A stretch of DNA of 64,000 nucleotides from CAWBJO01 sp963789175 (GTDB lineage Bacteria; Pseudomonadota; Alphaproteobacteria; Rhizobiales; Aestuariivirgaceae), in NCBI GenBank assembly GCA_963789175.1, contig CAWBJO010000007.1, positions 806,001 through 870,000 on the forward strand, written 5' to 3'. Positions 41,401-50,011 of this stretch are shown here, piece after piece (positions within the stretch are counted from its first letter, which is position 1; every line of letters starts with the position of its first letter). A program made the translations under genes and the position numbers. The notes under the pieces were generated by a model. It saw only the letters and a program-made list of their open reading frames with translations. It was not told the origin of the DNA and made no database searches.

Positions 41401-42535
41401 CGACGGCGCCGTGACGCCGCCCGACATCGATCCGTCGACCGAGGTCGCCGTGCTCCAATACACCGGCGGCACCACCGGCATGCCGAAAGGTGCCCAGCTC
41501 ACCCATGCCAACCTCAGCGCCAACGTCGAGCAGCTCCTCCTGTGGGCGCCCGATGTCGTGCGCGGCGCCGAGAAGACGCTTGCCGTCCTCCCGATCTTTC
41601 ATTCCTTCGGCATGACGGCGGTGATGAACATGGGCCTTGCCATCGGTGCCGAGATCATCCTCCAGCCGCGCTTCCAGACGCGCGACGTCCTCCAGGCGGT
41701 GGCCCGCGAGCGGGCGACGATCCTGATCGGTGTCCCGACCATGTTCTCGGCCATGAACGCGGTGCGCGACATCGCCAAATACGACTTGAAGAGCCTCAAA
41801 TTCTGCATCTCGGGTGGCGCGCCCTTGCCCGCCGCCGTTCAGGACCGCTTCGAAAGCCTGTCCGGTTGCCGCCTGCTCGAAGGCTACGGCTTGAGCGAGG
41901 CGAGCCCGGTGTGCACCATCAATCCGCTGTCGGGCGGCAAGCCCGGCTCGGTCGGATTGCCGCTCCCCGGAACGACGATCGAGATCGTCGCCCTCGACGA
42001 TCCCGACCGCCTGCTCGGACCCAACATGCGCGGCGAGATCTGCATCTCCGGTCCTCAGGTCATGGTCGGCTACGCCAACCGGGCCGAGGACAATGTCGAC
42101 ATCTTCCGCGGCATGCGGCTTCATACCGGCGACGTCGGTTATCTCGACGACGACGGCTACCTGTTCATCGTCGACCGCATCAAGGACCTGATCCTGAGCG
42201 GCGGCTTCAACGTCTATCCGCGCCAGGTGGAGGAGATCCTTCATCTGCATCCCGCCGTCGAGGAGGTCGCCGTCTGCGGCGTGGCCGACCCGCATCGCGG
42301 CGAGATCGTCAAGGCTTTCGTGAAGACGCGCGACGGCATGACTTTGACGGCCGGCGAGCTCAAGGCGTTCTGCAAGGAACGCCTGGCGCCGTTCCAGACG
42401 CCGCGCGAGATCGAATTCCGCGATACACTGCCCAAGACGCTGATCGGCAAGATCGCCAAGAAGGAGCTCCTCGCCGAGGAGGCCCGTAAGGCCGGCAGCG
42501 AGACCGCCGATCGATCGGCGAGACAGACAGGATGA
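38456..42535 (+). CDS. tri-domain fusion: glycerolipid acyltransferase, alpha/beta hydrolase, acyl-CoA synthetase
   Basis: One uninterrupted frame of 1359 residues. Residues about 30-330 are a PlsC/GPAT-type acyltransferase (IFLFNHFARIETVIPQYF; KVIFFPEGSMIKD). Its catalytic box reads H51-x4-E56 rather than H-x4-D. Residues about 330-500 are a helical linker region. About 510-760 is an alpha/beta hydrolase fold (LGVVLVHDFLASPAELRPFG; acid-loop HASDDPEVD; AERHGIIRDD). Its nucleophile elbow is G-F-G-L-G-G, with Gly592 where Ser is expected. About 790-1345 is a FadD-like synthetase (YTGGTTGMPKGAQLTH, GYGLSEASPVC, DRIKDLILSGGFNVYPRQ, PKTLIGKIAKKEL). I chose the ATG at 38456; an in-frame TTG at 38375 is less likely. 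It heads the beta-oxidation cluster, so it likely activates fatty acids and may also acylate lysophospholipids, as in Aas. Confidence 0.88.
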   Translation: MNRSPEFEINEAFYEWCVRAFSLLRRRLGINIKVHDADGHIEAGQIFLFNHFARIETVIPQYFIHQATGAYCRCVAAHDLFAKNDRFAKLLWSCGAVPNNYPGLLPFLAAEILRGRKVIFFPEGSMIKDRRVSADGPALDRRLGAVREPRKHRQGAAALAFVLEVFKKRILSVDEAGDVERLDRWVAALGLKDRPSLIAAARLPTLIVPANITFFPIHTGDNILSKAAEFFAGELEARTRDELLVEGNLVLRRTDMDIRFGKPIHPHITWNIFDRLLLGRIFERVESLEQLFALKDTAGRWIERMVNMRMKSRVEHLRDLCMEEMYGRLTINLNHLASRLVTLLYGRGETGIARDRFHRLLYLAFKYAQGEPSLHLHRSLLDPDLYGGIHDGSSPLLADFIATAVASGLIEVDGERYLFKPRLRQESGGRDPRLENVVLVYANEVAPVPAARRAVDRALAEESLDGSDRIARGLLDDEMRAYQRARGRSSPHLEPQGNAATPGEPYLLLPETRRPLGVVLVHDFLASPAELRPFGDALAAAGYTVVGVRLAGHGTSPADLRDRSWQDWLKSVRRGHEIASLLCDRVCIVGFGLGGVLALRLAAEAPQGLTGVASVCAPVKFRNRSLAFVQVLHNLNRLTEWTYKEEGLVPFRPNAPEHPDISYASVPIRGLFELRRAIDEMDRRLPDVRCPVAVLHASDDPEVDPESARHIHDRLGSPRKSIHFVAAERHGIIRDDIGDTRSRLLSFLARVSEPVAAAAPAPAAVRRRLALPATVLRPFRFLAPRTAPAAGAPHAWEKSYPPGLDWRTPIEPRPLTALFDEAVKAYADRIAMSFRGKQYRYRDLARLVDRTAKGLQALGVGRGTKVGLLLPNCPYAVICFHAVLKAGGIVVNINPLYAKYEIERQLVDSGARILFTLDLKGLYDKVDDLARSGGPLDKLVVCPMRGVLRFTEKVMFGLLKGNEIAAVVEDDRHLPFYRLLDNDGAVTPPDIDPSTEVAVLQYTGGTTGMPKGAQLTHANLSANVEQLLLWAPDVVRGAEKTLAVLPIFHSFGMTAVMNMGLAIGAEIILQPRFQTRDVLQAVARERATILIGVPTMFSAMNAVRDIAKYDLKSLKFCISGGAPLPAAVQDRFESLSGCRLLEGYGLSEASPVCTINPLSGGKPGSVGLPLPGTTIEIVALDDPDRLLGPNMRGEICISGPQVMVGYANRAEDNVDIFRGMRLHTGDVGYLDDDGYLFIVDRIKDLILSGGFNVYPRQVEEILHLHPAVEEVAVCGVADPHRGEIVKAFVKTRDGMTLTAGELKAFCKERLAPFQTPREIEFRDTLPKTLIGKIAKKELLAEEARKAGSETADRSARQTG

Positions 42536-42539
42536 GACC

Positions 42540-43679
42540 ATGAAGAACGTCGTCGTCGCCGCCTATGTGCGCTCGCCCTTCACGCCGGCGAACAAGGGCG
42601 ATCTGCGCAAGGTCCGCCCCGACGACCTGGCCGCCCAGGTCGTGAACGGCCTGGTCAGGCGCGTTGGCATCGATGCCGGCGACGTCGAGGACCTGATCCT
42701 CGGCTGCGCCATGCCGGAGGGCGAGCAGGGCTTGAACGTCGCCCGCCTCGTCGTCTTCCAGGCCGGCCTTCCGAAGTCCGTCGCCGGAGCGACCGTCAAT
42801 CGCTTCTGCGGCTCGTCCATGTATGCGATTCACATGGCCGCCGGCGCTATCCGGATGAACGCCGGCGAGGCCTTCATCTGTGCCGGCGTCGAATCCATGA
42901 CCCGCGTGCCCATGATGGGCTTCAATCCGATGCCGAATCCGAAGCTCTGCGAGACCTATCCGCAGGCCTATATCTCCATGGGCGAGACCGCCGAGAACCT
43001 GGCCACCCGCTACCAGATCACACGCACCGAGCAGGAGGCGTTCGCCGTCGAGTCCCACAAGCGCGCCGCCGCCGCACAGAACGCCGGACGGTTCGATGCG
43101 GAGATCGTCCCCATCGCGACGGACGGCGGCACTATCGGCCGCGACGGCTGCATAAGGCCTGACACGACGGCGGCGGACCTCTCCAAGCTCAAGCCCGCCT
43201 TCGATGCCAATGGCAGCGTGACGGCCGGCACGTCGTCGCCGCTCACCGACGGTGCCGCGGCCACGCTCGTGTGCAGCGAGGACTATGCCGCGGCCCACGG
43301 CCTGAAGCCGCTCGCCCGCATCCGTTCCATCGCGGTTGCCGGCTGCGCGCCGGAGATCATGGGGATCGGTCCGGTCCCGGCCTCCCGCAAGGCGCTCGAG
43401 CGGGCCGGCCTCACCCTTGCCGACATCGACCTGATCGAGCTCAACGAAGCCTTCGCGGCCCAGTCGCTCGCCGTCCTGCGCGATCTCGGCCTCGACCCGG
43501 AAAAGGTCAATCTCGACGGCGGCGCCATCGCGCTCGGCCATCCGCTCGGAGCGAGCGGCGCCCGCATCACCGGCAAGGCCGCCAGCCTCATCGCCGAAGG
43601 CCGCGGCCGCCTGGCCCTGGCGACGCAGTGCATCGGCGGCGGCCAGGGGATCGCCACCGTCCTCGAGGCCGTGGCGTGA
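42540..43679 (+). CDS. fadA: acetyl-CoA acyltransferase (thiolase)
   Basis: A 379-residue thiolase that cleaves 3-ketoacyl-CoA in the last step of beta-oxidation. The acyl-accepting Cys lies in VNRFCGSSMYAIHMA (about residue 89). The catalytic His is in GGAIALGHPLGASGAR and the second Cys in ATQCIGGGQG. It starts 4 bases after the tri-domain gene stop, and its own TGA overlaps the GTG of the next gene (43676-43679). Its partner is the multifunctional 3-hydroxyacyl-CoA dehydrogenase immediately downstream. Confidence 0.93.
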   Translation: MKNVVVAAYVRSPFTPANKGDLRKVRPDDLAAQVVNGLVRRVGIDAGDVEDLILGCAMPEGEQGLNVARLVVFQAGLPKSVAGATVNRFCGSSMYAIHMAAGAIRMNAGEAFICAGVESMTRVPMMGFNPMPNPKLCETYPQAYISMGETAENLATRYQITRTEQEAFAVESHKRAAAAQNAGRFDAEIVPIATDGGTIGRDGCIRPDTTAADLSKLKPAFDANGSVTAGTSSPLTDGAAATLVCSEDYAAAHGLKPLARIRSIAVAGCAPEIMGIGPVPASRKALERAGLTLADIDLIELNEAFAAQSLAVLRDLGLDPEKVNLDGGAIALGHPLGASGARITGKAASLIAEGRGRLALATQCIGGGQGIATVLEAVA

Positions 43680-45990
43680 CCGAGATTCGCAAGGTCGCCG
43701 TTTTCGGCGCCGGCGTCATGGGCGCCGGGATTGCCGCCCACGTGGCGAACGCCGGCGTGCCGGTCAGGCTGTTCGACATCGCCGCTTCCGGCGCCAACCG
43801 CAATGCCGCCGCCGAAGGTGCCGTCGCCCGCATGCTCAAGGCCGACCCCGCGCCCTTCATGCATCCCCGCAACGCCGAGCTCGTCTTCCCAGCCAGCATC
43901 GACGACGAGATCGGCCTCGTCTCCGACTGCGACTGGATCATCGAGGCCATCGTCGAGAACCCCGAAGCGAAGCGCGCCCTCTATGCGAAGATCGATGCCG
44001 TCCGCAAACCCGGCTCGATTCTCTCCTCGAACACCTCGACCATCCGCCTCGCGGCCCTGACCGAGGGATTGCCGGCGTCCCTCGCCCGCGACTTCCTCAT
44101 CACCCACTTCTTCAATCCGCCCCGCTACCAGCGCCTCGTCGAGATCGTGCGGGGGCCGCACACCCGTGCCGATGCCGTCGATGCGGTGACCCGCTTCGCC
44201 GATCATCGTCTCGGCAAGACGCCGATTCCGTGCAAGGACGAGCCCGGCTTCATCGCCAACCGCATCGGCATCTACTGGCTCCAATGCGCCGTGCTCTCCG
44301 CCATCGACCGCGGCCTCACCGTCGAGGCAGCCGACGCGACCCTGTCCGCGCCGTTCGGCATCCCGAAAACCGGCGTCTTCGGTCTCCTCGACATGGTCGG
44401 CATCGACATCGTCCCGCATGTCCTGTCCAGCATGACGGCGCTTCTGCCGCCGGACGATCCGTTCCACGCCGTGGCGAGGAAGCCCGAGCTCGTCGAGCGC
44501 ATGATCGCCTCCGGCCTCACCGGCCGCAAAGGCAAGGGCGGCTTCTATCGCCTGAAAGTCGAAGGCGATGCGAAGGTCAAGCAGGCGATGGACCTTGCGA
44601 CCGGCGACTACCGCGACGCGCATCCATCCCGTGGGAAGAACGACCGCGGCAATCCCCGCGCCATGCTCGGCCGCGACGACGCGGCCGGCCGCTACGCCTG
44701 GGAGGTGATGTCGCGCACCCTCGCCTATGCCGCCGCCGTCGCGCCCGCGGTCGCCGACGATCTGGCCGCCGTCGATGATGCGATGCGCCTCGGCTATGGC
44801 TGGCGCTGGGGTCCGTTCGAGCTCATCGACCGCATCGGCCCCGACTGGTTCATCGACAGGCTTGTTGCGGATGGCAAGAGCCGTGCCGCCGCTGCTGGCG
44901 AAGGTGCGCGGCCGCACGTTCTATCGCGTGGCCGGCGGCCGGCGCCGCTACATGACCTTTGCCGGCGGCGAAGCCGACGTGCCGCGCCCGCCCGGCGTTC
45001 TCCTGCTGTCGGACGTGAAGCTTCGCTCGAAGCCGGTCGCCCGCAATCCCTCCGCGAGCCTGTGGGACATCGGCGACGGCGTCCTCTGCCTCGAGTTTCA
45101 CAGCAAGATGAACGCGCTCGATCCGCTCTCGCTCGCCATGGTCCGCAAGGCCCTGAAGCTCACGCCGCGACCGCCATCGCGCCCTCGTCGTCTACAATGA
45201 GGGCAGCCAGTTCTCGGTCGGCGCCAACATCGCGCTTCTCCTCCTCGCCATGAAGCTCCGCGCCTGGTTCCTGGTCGACTGGCTCCTGAAGCAGGGCCAG
45301 CATACGTATCGCGACCTGAAATACGCGCCCTTCCCGGTCGTCGGGGCTCCCGCCGGTTTGAGTCTCGGCGGCGCTTGCGAGATCCTCATGCATTGCGACG
45401 CGGTCCAGGCCCATGCCGAGACCTATGTCGGCCTCGTCGAGACCGGCGTCGGAATCATCCCCGGCTGGGGCGGATGCAAGGAGATGCTGCTGCGCCGGGC
45501 GGCGGCGAAGACCCCGCCATTCGGTCCCATGCCGCCGGTCGTCAGGAGCTTCGAGACGATCGCCATGGCCAACGTTGCCAAATCCGCCGAAGAGGCGAAG
45601 GACCTCGGCTTCTTCCGCGGCCGCGATGGAATCACCATGAACCGCGATCGCCTCCTCGCCGACGCCAAGGCGAAGGCGCTAGCCCTCGCGCCATCCTATC
45701 GCGCGCCGGAGCCCGTCCGCATCTCGCTTCCCGGACGGACCGCCGCTGCGGCGCTCCATCTCGCGCTCGACGGATTTCGCCGCCTCGGCAAGGCGACGGC
45801 TCACGATGCCGTCGTCGGCGGTGAGCTCGCCAGGGTCCTGAGCGGCGGCGACACCGACGTCACCGAAACCCTCGGCGAAGACGACCTCCTCGGCCTCGAG
45901 CGCCGGTCGTTCCTGGCGCTCGCCCGCACCGGCGGCAGCCGGGCCCGCGTCGCCCACATGCTCAAGACCGGAAAGCCGCTGAGGAACTGA
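43676..45990 (+). CDS. 3-hydroxyacyl-CoA dehydrogenase / enoyl-CoA hydratase, two frameshifts
   Basis: A multifunctional beta-oxidation enzyme with the dehydrogenase first (KVAVFGAGVMGAGIAAHVAN; NTSTIRLAAL; ITHFFNPPRYQRLVEIV; GLTGRKGKGGFYRL) and the crotonase domain last (VVYNEGSQFSVGANIALLLL; APAGLSLGGACEILMHCDAV; GLVETGVGIIPGWGG). This domain order is the reverse of E. coli FadB and matches the FadN/YusL type. One extra base near 44875 and another near 45172 split the frame. With both removed it is 770 residues, the usual length. Translation starts at a GTG overlapping the thiolase stop. Confidence 0.9.
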
Positions 45991-45992
45991 CG

Positions 45993-48418
45993 ATGACGCT
46001 CGCCATCCTGCTGCTCGCCGGTCTCGCCTTCGTTGGCCTCCTCTATCGCGGTCGTGCCTACTGGGCATGGACGTCCGCCGTCGCCCTCGTCCTAGTGGCG
46101 TGGGCGGTCTCCGTCCCCTCCGTCTCGATGCCTTTTTCATGTGCTGCTCATGGCGTTCATCGCCGTCGCGCTCGTCTTCGGCCTGCCGCCGCTCCGCCGG
46201 CTCCTGGTGAGCCGCCATCTCATGGCCGTGGCGCGCGGCTTCATTCCCAGGATGAGCGACACCGAGCGCACCGCTCTTGAAGCCGGCACCGTCTGGTGGG
46301 ACGGCGAGCTGTTCTCCGGCAATCCCGACTGGCGGAAACTTCTCGATTTCCGGATCGCCGGCCTCAGTCCCTCCGAAGAGGCCTTCCTCGACGGCCCCGT
46401 CGACGAGCTCTGCCGGAAGCTCGACGACTGGAAGATCGTACAGGACCGCGAAATTCCTGCCGACGTGTGGGACTACATGCGTCGCGAGAAGTTCTTCGGC
46501 ATGATCATCCCCGAGGCCCATGGCGGTCTCGGATTTTCCGCCATCGGCCATTCGGCCGTCGTCGTCAAGGTGGCGAGCCGCAGCATTCCGGCTGCGTGCA
46601 CGCTGATGGTGCCCAACTCGCTAGGTCCCGCCGAGCTTCTCCTTCACTACGGCACGCCCGCCCAGCGCGACCACTACCTCCCGCGCCTCGCCCGCGGCGA
46701 CGAAATTCCCTGTTTCGCATTGACGGAACCGCACGCCGGCAGCGATGCCGCGGCGAGCCGCAGCACCGGCGTCGTCTGTCGCGGCACCTTCGAAGGCCGC
46801 GAAGTCCTGGGCCTCAGGCTCGACTTCAACAAGCGCTACATCACGCTCGCTCCTGTCGCCACCGTCATCGGCCTTGCCTTTGCCATGGTCGATCCCGACG
46901 GCCTCCTGGGCGGCGCGGCGCGATCTCGGGCTGACCTGCGCGCTGATCCCGCGCGACACGCCGGGCCTGACCATCGGCGACCGCCACGATCCCATGGGCG
47001 TGCCCTTTCCCAACGGTCCCATCACCGGGAAGGACGTGTTCATCCCGCTCGACTTCATCATCGGCGGGCGCGACGGCATCGGCCAGGGCTGGCGCATGCT
47101 CATGGAATGCCTGGCCGCCGGCCGCTCCATCTCTCTGCCCGCCCTGTCGGTGGCGGCGGTCGAGGTCGCGCTTCGCGTCGCCAGCGCCCATGCGTCGGTG
47201 CGCGAGCAGTTCGGCATGCCCATCGGACGTTTCGAAGGCATCGAGGAAGTGCTGGCCCGCATTGCCGGCCATGCCTATCTCATGAATGCCGTTCGCACCC
47301 TGACCTGCGGCGCCATCGACAGCGGCGAGCGTCCCGCCGTCCTGTCGGGCGTGGCCAAGGCCTACCTGACCGACTGCATGCGCGCCTGCGTGTCCGACGC
47401 CATGGACGTGCTGGCGGGCTCGGGCATCTGCCGCGGGCCCCGCAACCTGCTGTCGCGCATCTACGTCGCCGCCCCGATCGGCATCACGGTCGAGGGCGCC
47501 AATATCCTGACCCGCTCGCTCATCATCTTCGGCCAGGGGTCGGTCCGCTGCCATCCCTTCGTGCGCGACGAGATGCTCGCGGTGGAGAGGAACGACCTCG
47601 CGCTTTTCGATCGTTCCCTGTTCAAGCACCTGTCGTCCTGCGCCCGCAATGCCGTTCGCGCCCTTCTCCTCGCGCTGACCGGTGGACGCCTTGCCGTCGT
47701 TCCGGGAGCTGCGCCGTCGCTCGCTCCCCATCTCTCCGAGCTCACCCGCCTGTCCGCCGCCTTCGCCTTCGTGACCGACATCGCGCTCTTCTCACTGGGA
47801 GGCGCGTTGAAGCGTCAGGAAAAGCTCTCCGGCCGCCTTGCCGACGCACTCGCCTGGCTCTATCTCGCATCGGCGGCGGTGAAGCGCTTCGAAGACGACG
47901 GCCGGCCCGACGGCGACCGACCGCTTCTCGACTGGTCGTGCGATCTCGCCCTGTTCCGGATCGAACAGGCCCTCGCTGGCGTGCTCGACAATTTTCCGAA
48001 CCGCGTGGCGGCGGCAGCCATGCGGCTGTTCACCTTTCCCCTGGGCGCCCGCCGGCGCCCGCCGCGCGATGTCACCGGCGCCGAGGTGGCCCGCGCCCTC
48101 CTTGATGACGGGAACCTCCGCCATCGCTTGACGGCCGACATCTTCGTGCCCGACGGCGGCGAGGACGGCATCGCGACGCTCGAGGCGGCGCTCGACCGTG
48201 TCGTCGAGGCGCGCAATGCCCAAAGGAAGGTGCAGGCCGCGCTGCGCTCCGGCCGGCTCGATCCATATCCGTTGCCTACCGTCATCGAGCGCGCCATGAA
48301 AGCCGGCATCCTCAGTGCCGAAGAGGCGGCGTGCTCCGAGCGCGCCCTGCGCGCCCAGGACAAGGCCATCGCGGTCGACGCATTCGGTGCCGCGACTTAT
48401 GCCGAGCTCAAGGGCTGA
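45993..48418 (+). CDS. fadE: FadE-type acyl-CoA dehydrogenase, two frameshifts
   Basis: The membrane-linked acyl-CoA dehydrogenase of the E. coli FadE class, first step of beta-oxidation. Two N-terminal hydrophobic helices (MTLAILLLAGLAFVGLLYRG; after the first break LLMAFIAVALVFGLPPLRRL) precede FIPRMSDTERTALEAGTVWW, CFALTEPHAGSDAAAS, LDFNKRYITLAPVATVIGLA, GQGWRMLMECLAAGR and VEGANILTRSLIIFGQGSVR. One extra base near 46135 (a run of five T) and one near 46917 disturb the frame. The corrected protein is 807 residues, close to E. coli FadE. It begins 2 bases after the preceding stop. Confidence 0.92.
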
Positions 48419-48422
48419 ACGA

Positions 48423-49356
48423 GTGTCGGTAGCCTGCATCGGCGAATGCATGGTCGAGTTCGTCGCATCGCGCCGCCATCCGGGCTTGTTCGAACGCGGC
48501 TTCGCCGGCGACACGCTGAACACCTGCCTCTACCTGGCCCGCCTTCTCCGGCCGGCCGGCCACCGCGTTTGCTACGTGACGCGGCTCGGCGACGACACCC
48601 TGAGCGCCGCCATGATCGCTGCCTGGCAATCGGAAGGCATCGATTGCTCGCTCGTCGAACGGATCGCCGGGCGGCTGCCTGGAATCTATCTCGTGGATAC
48701 GCGACCCGATGGCGAGCGATCCTTCACCTATTGGCGCGGCCAGTCTCCGGTCCGCGAGCTTCTCGGCGAACCGGCGCCGGCGCTCGAAGCCGAGCTTCGG
48801 ACTTTCCGGCTGCTGGTTTTGAGCGGCGTCACGCTCGCCATCCTTTCCGAGGCCGGCCGCCGCCGCCTTCTCGACCTGCTCGTCGACGCCCGCTCCAGGG
48901 GCGCCACCATCGCCTACGATACCAACCATCGCCCGAAGCTTTGGGAGAATGCCGACGCCGCCCGCAGCTGGAACCGGCAGGCGATGCAAGCCGCCACCAT
49001 CCTGCTCCCCTCGCGCGAAGATCTGGACGTCATATTCGACGCACGGCGGACCGCCGCCGAATGGCTGGCCGAGCTCGAAACCTCCGGCGTTCCAGAAATC
49101 GTCGTCAAGGATGGCGCGGCAGCCGCACACGGCACCGCCGGCGGCTTTGCCGCGACGGTGGCGCCGCATCCCCGTCGAGCCAGTGGACACCACGGCCGGA
49201 GGCGACAGTTTCAACGCTGCCTATCTTGCAGCGCGGCTTGCGGGGAATGATATAAGACGGAGCATGGAAATGGCCCATGCGCTGGCCGGCATCGTCATCC
49301 GCCATCCCGGTGCGATCATACCTGCCGCCGCCATGACTGCTCTGGGCCAGGCATAA
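48423..49356 (+). CDS. kdgK: 2-keto-3-deoxygluconate kinase, one frameshift
   Basis: A PfkB-family sugar kinase. The segment IAYDTNHRPKLWENADAARS is characteristic of KdgK, which phosphorylates 2-keto-3-deoxygluconate on the way to the Entner-Doudoroff aldolase. The N-terminal ACIGECMVEF and the ATP-site motif EPVDTTAGGDSFNAAYL are also visible. One extra base near 49167 puts the second half in another frame; corrected length is 310 residues. The start is a GTG at 48423, 4 bases past the fadE stop. Its place behind fatty-acid genes is unexpected and may reflect simple operon read-through. Confidence 0.85.
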
Positions 49357-49367
49357 GGACTGCGCTC

Positions 49368-49919
49368 ATGGCTGTCTCGACCCCGCCTCTCGACCTCGGC
49401 AAGTCGGCCCGGAACTTTCGTCTTCCGGCTACCGACGGCCGGACCTATTCGCTCGACGACATAGCTGGGAAGAAAGGAACGGTGATCGTTTTCATCTGCA
49501 ACCACTGCCCCTATGTGAAGGCGGTCGCCGACCGCTTGGCAGCTGACGCCCGCAAGCTGATGAGCGAAGGCATCGGCTTCGCCGCCATCAATGCCAACGA
49601 CGTCGCCGTCTACCCGGAGGATTCGCCGGAGAACATGAAAGCCTTCGCCGCCGCCCACAAATTTCCGTTTCCGTATCTCTATGACGAGAGCCAGGAAACG
49701 GCGCGCGGTTACGGCGCCGTCTGCACGCCCGACTTTTTTGGCTTCGATGGTGAACGAAAGCTGAAATACCGCGGTCGCCTCGATGAAGGCCGGACCACAC
49801 CGCCGCCGGCCGGCGCCCGCCGCGAGCTTCTCGAAGCCATGCGCGCCGTCGCCGCTGGCCGGGAAACTGGCGAGCAGGTCGCCTCCATGGGCTGCTCCAT
49901 CAAATGGAAGAACGACTGA
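49368..49919 (+). CDS. thioredoxin-fold (redoxin/AhpC-TSA-like) protein
   Basis: A 183-residue cytoplasmic protein with a peroxiredoxin/TlpA-like core (GKSARNFRLPATDGRTYSLD, GTVIVFICNHCPYVKAVADR) and YDESQETARGYGAVCTPDFF. The active-site pair is C-x-x-C in CNHCPYV. A third Cys lies in AVCTP and a fourth at the C-terminus (MGCSIKWK). This pattern is common in proteobacterial redoxin-family proteins of unknown partner. AAGGAC lies about 8 bases before the ATG, which is 11 bases past the kdgK stop. Confidence 0.85.
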   Translation: MAVSTPPLDLGKSARNFRLPATDGRTYSLDDIAGKKGTVIVFICNHCPYVKAVADRLAADARKLMSEGIGFAAINANDVAVYPEDSPENMKAFAAAHKFPFPYLYDESQETARGYGAVCTPDFFGFDGERKLKYRGRLDEGRTTPPPAGARRELLEAMRAVAAGRETGEQVASMGCSIKWKND

Positions 49920-49925
49920 CCGTTA

Positions 49926-49947
49926 CCTAGAATTGAGGAATTCTAGG
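49926..49947. terminator. 9-bp stem-loop after the redoxin gene
   Basis: A perfect inverted repeat cctagaatt-gagg-aattctagg begins 6 bases after the stop at 49919. The stem is AT-rich and only a few T follow, so termination efficiency is uncertain. It may end the fatty-acid/kdgK/redoxin transcript, or be an operator-like palindrome upstream of the diguanylate cyclase gene. Confidence 0.45.
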
Positions 49948-50011
49948 CGTTTACGAATTACTTAGGTGCCGGCGGTACCCTCCAGCCGCGACGTCGACGA
50001 AAGCGGTGGGT

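Noticed and set aside
39284..42541. 1085-codon open frame antisense to the tri-domain gene
   Set aside because: It is the complement-frame shadow of a clearly coding gene; its composition is Arg/Asp/Gly-rich, with no known domain.
16960..49356. Programmed +1 frameshifting as a shared regulatory device
   Set aside because: The break sites have no common slippery sequence and lie in unrelated genes at arbitrary positions. Sequencing insertions explain the uniform sign more simply.
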